DNA from: Desulfurococcales archaeon
GTDB taxonomy: Archaea > Thermoproteota > Thermoprotei_A > Sulfolobales > Ignisphaeraceae
Direction: 5' to 3'
Length of the DNA stretch: 64,000 nucleotides
Assembly (NCBI GenBank): GCA_028276605.1
Contig: JAPYWC010000001.1
Location: forward strand, 1-64,000
Shown: positions 61,860-64,000 of the stretch, piece after piece
Layout of the letters: each line of letters starts with the position of its first letter
How positions within the stretch are numbered: the first letter of the stretch is position 1
Translations under genes and position numbers: made by a program
The notes under the pieces: model-generated
Database searches by the model: none
The model's input: the letters and a program-made list of their open reading frames with translations, nothing else
What the model was told of the DNA's origin: nothing

Positions 61860-62465
61860 TTAAATTAGTTTTCTTGAAAGTAGTACTCTGTATCCCCTTT
61901 TCGCTACCTTTATTTCTACATTCCCAAATACTTCTCGCATAAGTTTCTTAGCTTTTTCGTAACCCTTTCTCATAGCCAGCTGTAGTGTGCCATTAGGCTT
62001 TAGGTGCTGCGGAGCTTCTTTTATTATTCTTTCTACTGTTTTAAATCCTACTATTGGTGGTGGACTACTATATATAGCGTCAAAGGCGAGCCCCTTTACA
62101 GCGTCGTATAGGTCTCCTTGCAATACTATTACTCTAGCAGGATCCAGCCCGTTTCTTAGAACGTTTCTCTTGGCTAGTCTCACAGCTTCGCTATTGATGT
62201 CAACCATGTATACAATTAATTTAGGATTTAGCTTCGCTATTGTTATCCCTATCGCTCCGTATCCGCAACCAATATCAAGTACTATACCTTCAGATGGTAT
62301 TTCAGCGTACTCTAGTAACAGCTTTATTCCGGGGTCAATTCTTTTATATGAGAATATGCCTGGCACAACTTCAAATTCTACAGTAACACCCCTAATAAAA
62401 TCTGATATAAGGAGGTACTGAGACTCTCTCTTACGTGATTGTTTACGGTGATATTCATTAACCAC
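61860..62465 (-). CDS. Small-domain (RsmC-like) SAM methyltransferase
   Basis: A class I methyltransferase with SAM loop VLDIGCGYGAIGI (about residues 62-74) and acidic loop MVDINSEAVRLAKRNVLRNG. The active-site motif reads SSPPP instead of the NPPF/Y common in N6-adenine and N2-guanine enzymes. The 201 aa contain no RNA-binding addition. It overlaps the cbf5 3' end by 8 nt, so an RNA substrate is likely, but I cannot name it. Confidence 0.8.
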   Translation of the reverse strand: MVNEYHRKQSRKRESQYLLISDFIRGVTVEFEVVPGIFSYKRIDPGIKLLLEYAEIPSEGIVLDIGCGYGAIGITIAKLNPKLIVYMVDINSEAVRLAKRNVLRNGLDPARVIVLQGDLYDAVKGLAFDAIYSSPPPIVGFKTVERIIKEAPQHLKPNGTLQLAMRKGYEKAKKLMREVFGNVEIKVAKRGYRVLLSRKLI

Positions 62466-63578
62466 TTTGAGATTCCTTCTTAGCTTTCTTCCACAGAGGC
62501 GGATAAATACCGCGATCCATCACTACACGCTCAATTCTTACAGCTATGCCTTTTGCATTTTTCATAATCTCTTCTGCACTCATTTCACTTTTACCCACAG
62601 CAACAAGCTCACCCTTTAGAGTAAATATTGCGACCCTATCCCCCTTCTTTATGTCATTCGAGAGAGCAACTATACCTGGTAAAGCTAATTGTGCACCGTG
62701 AGCAATAGCATCAACTGCAGAATCCTTGATTATTACTTTTGGTAGGTTTGCAACAATGTATTCACCAGGTAAGATAACTCTGCGCAATAACGTGTCATCA
62801 CCATAATTTTTCCATAAATACACTGCTTCGCTAACTTCATGTAATGTTACTATGGGTAGACTTTCTCTAATATGTGCAACAGCCGTTCTTCGCAATTCCC
62901 TCATGTGCGCTTCTACACCAAGTATTAAGCCAATATCGTGACACAGTTTTCTTATGTATGTGCCAGACTCACATCTAACCCTAAACAGTACATGTCTGCC
63001 TACGATCTCGAGAATCTCTATCTCATAAATTTCTTTAACTCTTAAAGACCTCTTTACAGAGGATCTCAAAGGAGGCTTTTGATATATCTTACCTACGAAC
63101 ATCTGCATTACTTGACGAAGCTTCTCCACATCTACTTCAGCGTGCAGCTCCATAAGCGCAACATATTCCTTGTAAGAGTGCATCAGCAATCCTATTATTC
63201 TTGTGGTCTTCTCCAGTGCTATTGGAAGTACTCCTGTTACCTTTGGATATCCCCACCCTAACCACCCTAATAAGGTGGTTAGGGTTCTAGGGTACCCCCA
63301 TGACCAGCTTTCTTAACATTAAGTATTTTCTTGATCCACGCTACGACTTCGTGACTTGTAGGACCAGGCGGTTTGTCTAGAGGTATAAATCCGTACTGAA
63401 TATATACATCAATAGGTCTTTCAAATGGATAAAACCCATATCTAGGATCAGTAGATTCCTCAGACTTAATTAGATACTCTGGGTTTCGTCCCGCCAACTC
63501 ATCTAATTTTCTTATGAAATCAAATCCTTTCCTATCTAAGCTCATTAGTAAAGCCCTAGTACTTAATTCTAGTTCCAC
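62458..63578 (-). CDS. cbf5: tRNA/rRNA pseudouridine synthase Cbf5, split by an intron
   Basis: Cbf5 is the catalytic subunit of the H/ACA RNP and also makes Psi55 in tRNA. Exon 1 is 63578-63287 (292 nt) and exon 2 63248-62458 (791 nt), joining to 360 codons. Spliced, the active site reads [17 protein letters not shown] with catalytic Asp98; its codon is G|AT across the junction. Unspliced, translation stops after 99 residues with GGTLEP. A C-terminal PUA domain ([11 protein letters not shown] to the end) is present. rpl14e is upstream; Gar1 and Nop10 are elsewhere in the window. Confidence 0.95.
63249..63286 (-). other. 38-nt archaeal (bulge-helix-bulge) intron in cbf5
   Basis: The insert contains the arms ACCCTAACCACC and GGTGGTTAGGGT around a 6-base loop. 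Next to it, CCCT (exon 1) can pair with GGGG (intron) as the 4-bp central helix with one T-G pair. This leaves 3-nt bulges AGA and ATA holding cuts AG|A and AT|A. The outer helix is weak, so it is a relaxed motif. Removing 38 nt restores the reading frame exactly. Confidence 0.85.
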
Positions 63579-63625
63579 AAATTAAGTATTATGTTGAATA
63601 TTCAAAACAAGATGATGCATCAACC

Positions 63626-63940
63626 TTATCGTTTAACAAGTAATGTCGGTGTTAGCTTTACCTTTACTCTTTCCTTCATAAACTCAGTTAATCCTGCTTG
63701 CTCTATTGCTTTCAAAACCTCTTCATCTGAAGCACCTTTTGGGATCTCAATTTTTTTATCCAATACCTCTAGGTGATTAATATTACATCTCCTTCTCTTC
63801 ACGCCAGTTAGGCTTTTAGGACCCGTTATCAACACAAAATTTTCATCTATGATATCTACTATTACACACTTTCGACCTGCTTCTCTACCAGCGATTTTTA
63901 CACATATTCTTCCAACTTCTATTGCAGGCACAGGCATCAC
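63626..63940 (-). CDS. rpl14e: Ribosomal protein eL14
   Basis: The 104-aa protein has the KOW-type start [40 protein letters not shown] and [15 protein letters not shown]. The gene order eL14-cbf5 is conserved in archaea. Two ATGs in a row open the frame. Confidence 0.95.
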   Translation of the reverse strand: MMPVPAIEVGRICVKIAGREAGRKCVIVDIIDENFVLITGPKSLTGVKRRRCNINHLEVLDKKIEIPKGASDEEVLKAIEQAGLTEFMKERVKVKLTPTLLVKR

Positions 63941-64000
63941 CTTTCTCTTTTGTAAATACTTATTAAAAATGGATTGGGTTTTTAAGCTAATGTACCACCG

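Noticed and set aside
63249..63286. Frameshift or pseudogene in cbf5
   Set aside because: The insert has a hairpin, a 4-bp central helix with 3-nt bulges and restores frame and the catalytic motif on removal, so an intron explains it better.

Overview
The window looks like a chromosome segment from a hyperthermophilic, AT-rich crenarchaeon. Crenarchaeal markers are Rpo13, the iron-sulphur subunit TFE-beta, two adjacent PCNA genes, GINS15 next to the primase small subunit, and an intron in cbf5. Desulfurococcales-type organisms such as Ignisphaera are the best guess, but this cannot be settled by eye. There is no rRNA, CRISPR array, insertion sequence or prophage. Almost every gene is informational or core metabolic, and genes are packed with short gaps, 1-11 nt overlaps and many leaderless starts.

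Left part (1-30.7 kb): the 3' end of nop5 and fibrillarin (C/D RNP), a HTH regulator, a THEP1 NTPase and Trm1. Next come the transcription factors TFE-beta and TFB with gar1, then srp19, eS8 and a cis-prenyltransferase. A GPN GTPase, DUF99 and Orc1/Cdc6 follow, then S-adenosylhomocysteinase, a UPF0200/UPF0201 pair, RNase Z, a tRNA G10 methyltransferase, PRPP synthetase, an orphan radical SAM protein and a membrane pyrophosphatase. A sugar block (GT-B glucan enzyme, galT, galK) contains a free-standing ArcS-type domain. Trm5, an orphan secretion-type ATPase and a detached inverted rpl2-rps19 pair close the section.

Middle (30.9-48.8 kb): a mini-ORF and uL3-uL4-uL23. Then a Lhr-type helicase is followed by a three-gene membrane cassette whose layout matches the crenarchaeal Ced DNA-import apparatus (CedA1, CedA, CedA2). 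Rpo13 and a replication cluster follow (PCNA, AbrB-type protein, PCNA, PriS, GINS15). A translation/RNP cluster (eL42, eS27, aIF2-alpha, Nop10), a RecA-like ATPase, a phosphoribosyltransferase, a probable H/ACA guide RNA and the RNA ligase RtcB complete this part.

Right part (49-64 kb): a long ribosomal run from uL22 to uL15 that includes RNase P subunit Rpp29 and a 54-aa uS14, then secY, an EMC3/YidC-like DUF106 protein, eL34, cytidylate kinase and a VTT membrane protein. On the minus strand lie eL14, cbf5 split by a 38-nt intron, and a methyltransferase. Five tRNA genes (Ala-CGC, Arg-GCG, Gln-UUG, Arg-CCG, Ser-GGA) all encode CCA.

Points most worth a second look: the intron that splits the catalytic Asp codon of Cbf5; a TFB with only two of four zinc-ribbon cysteines; the Ced-like cassette behind a helicase; the stand-alone ArcS-core protein; H/ACA and C/D guide RNA candidates; the cytidylate kinase that lacks a normal start codon; and a split S10 operon.
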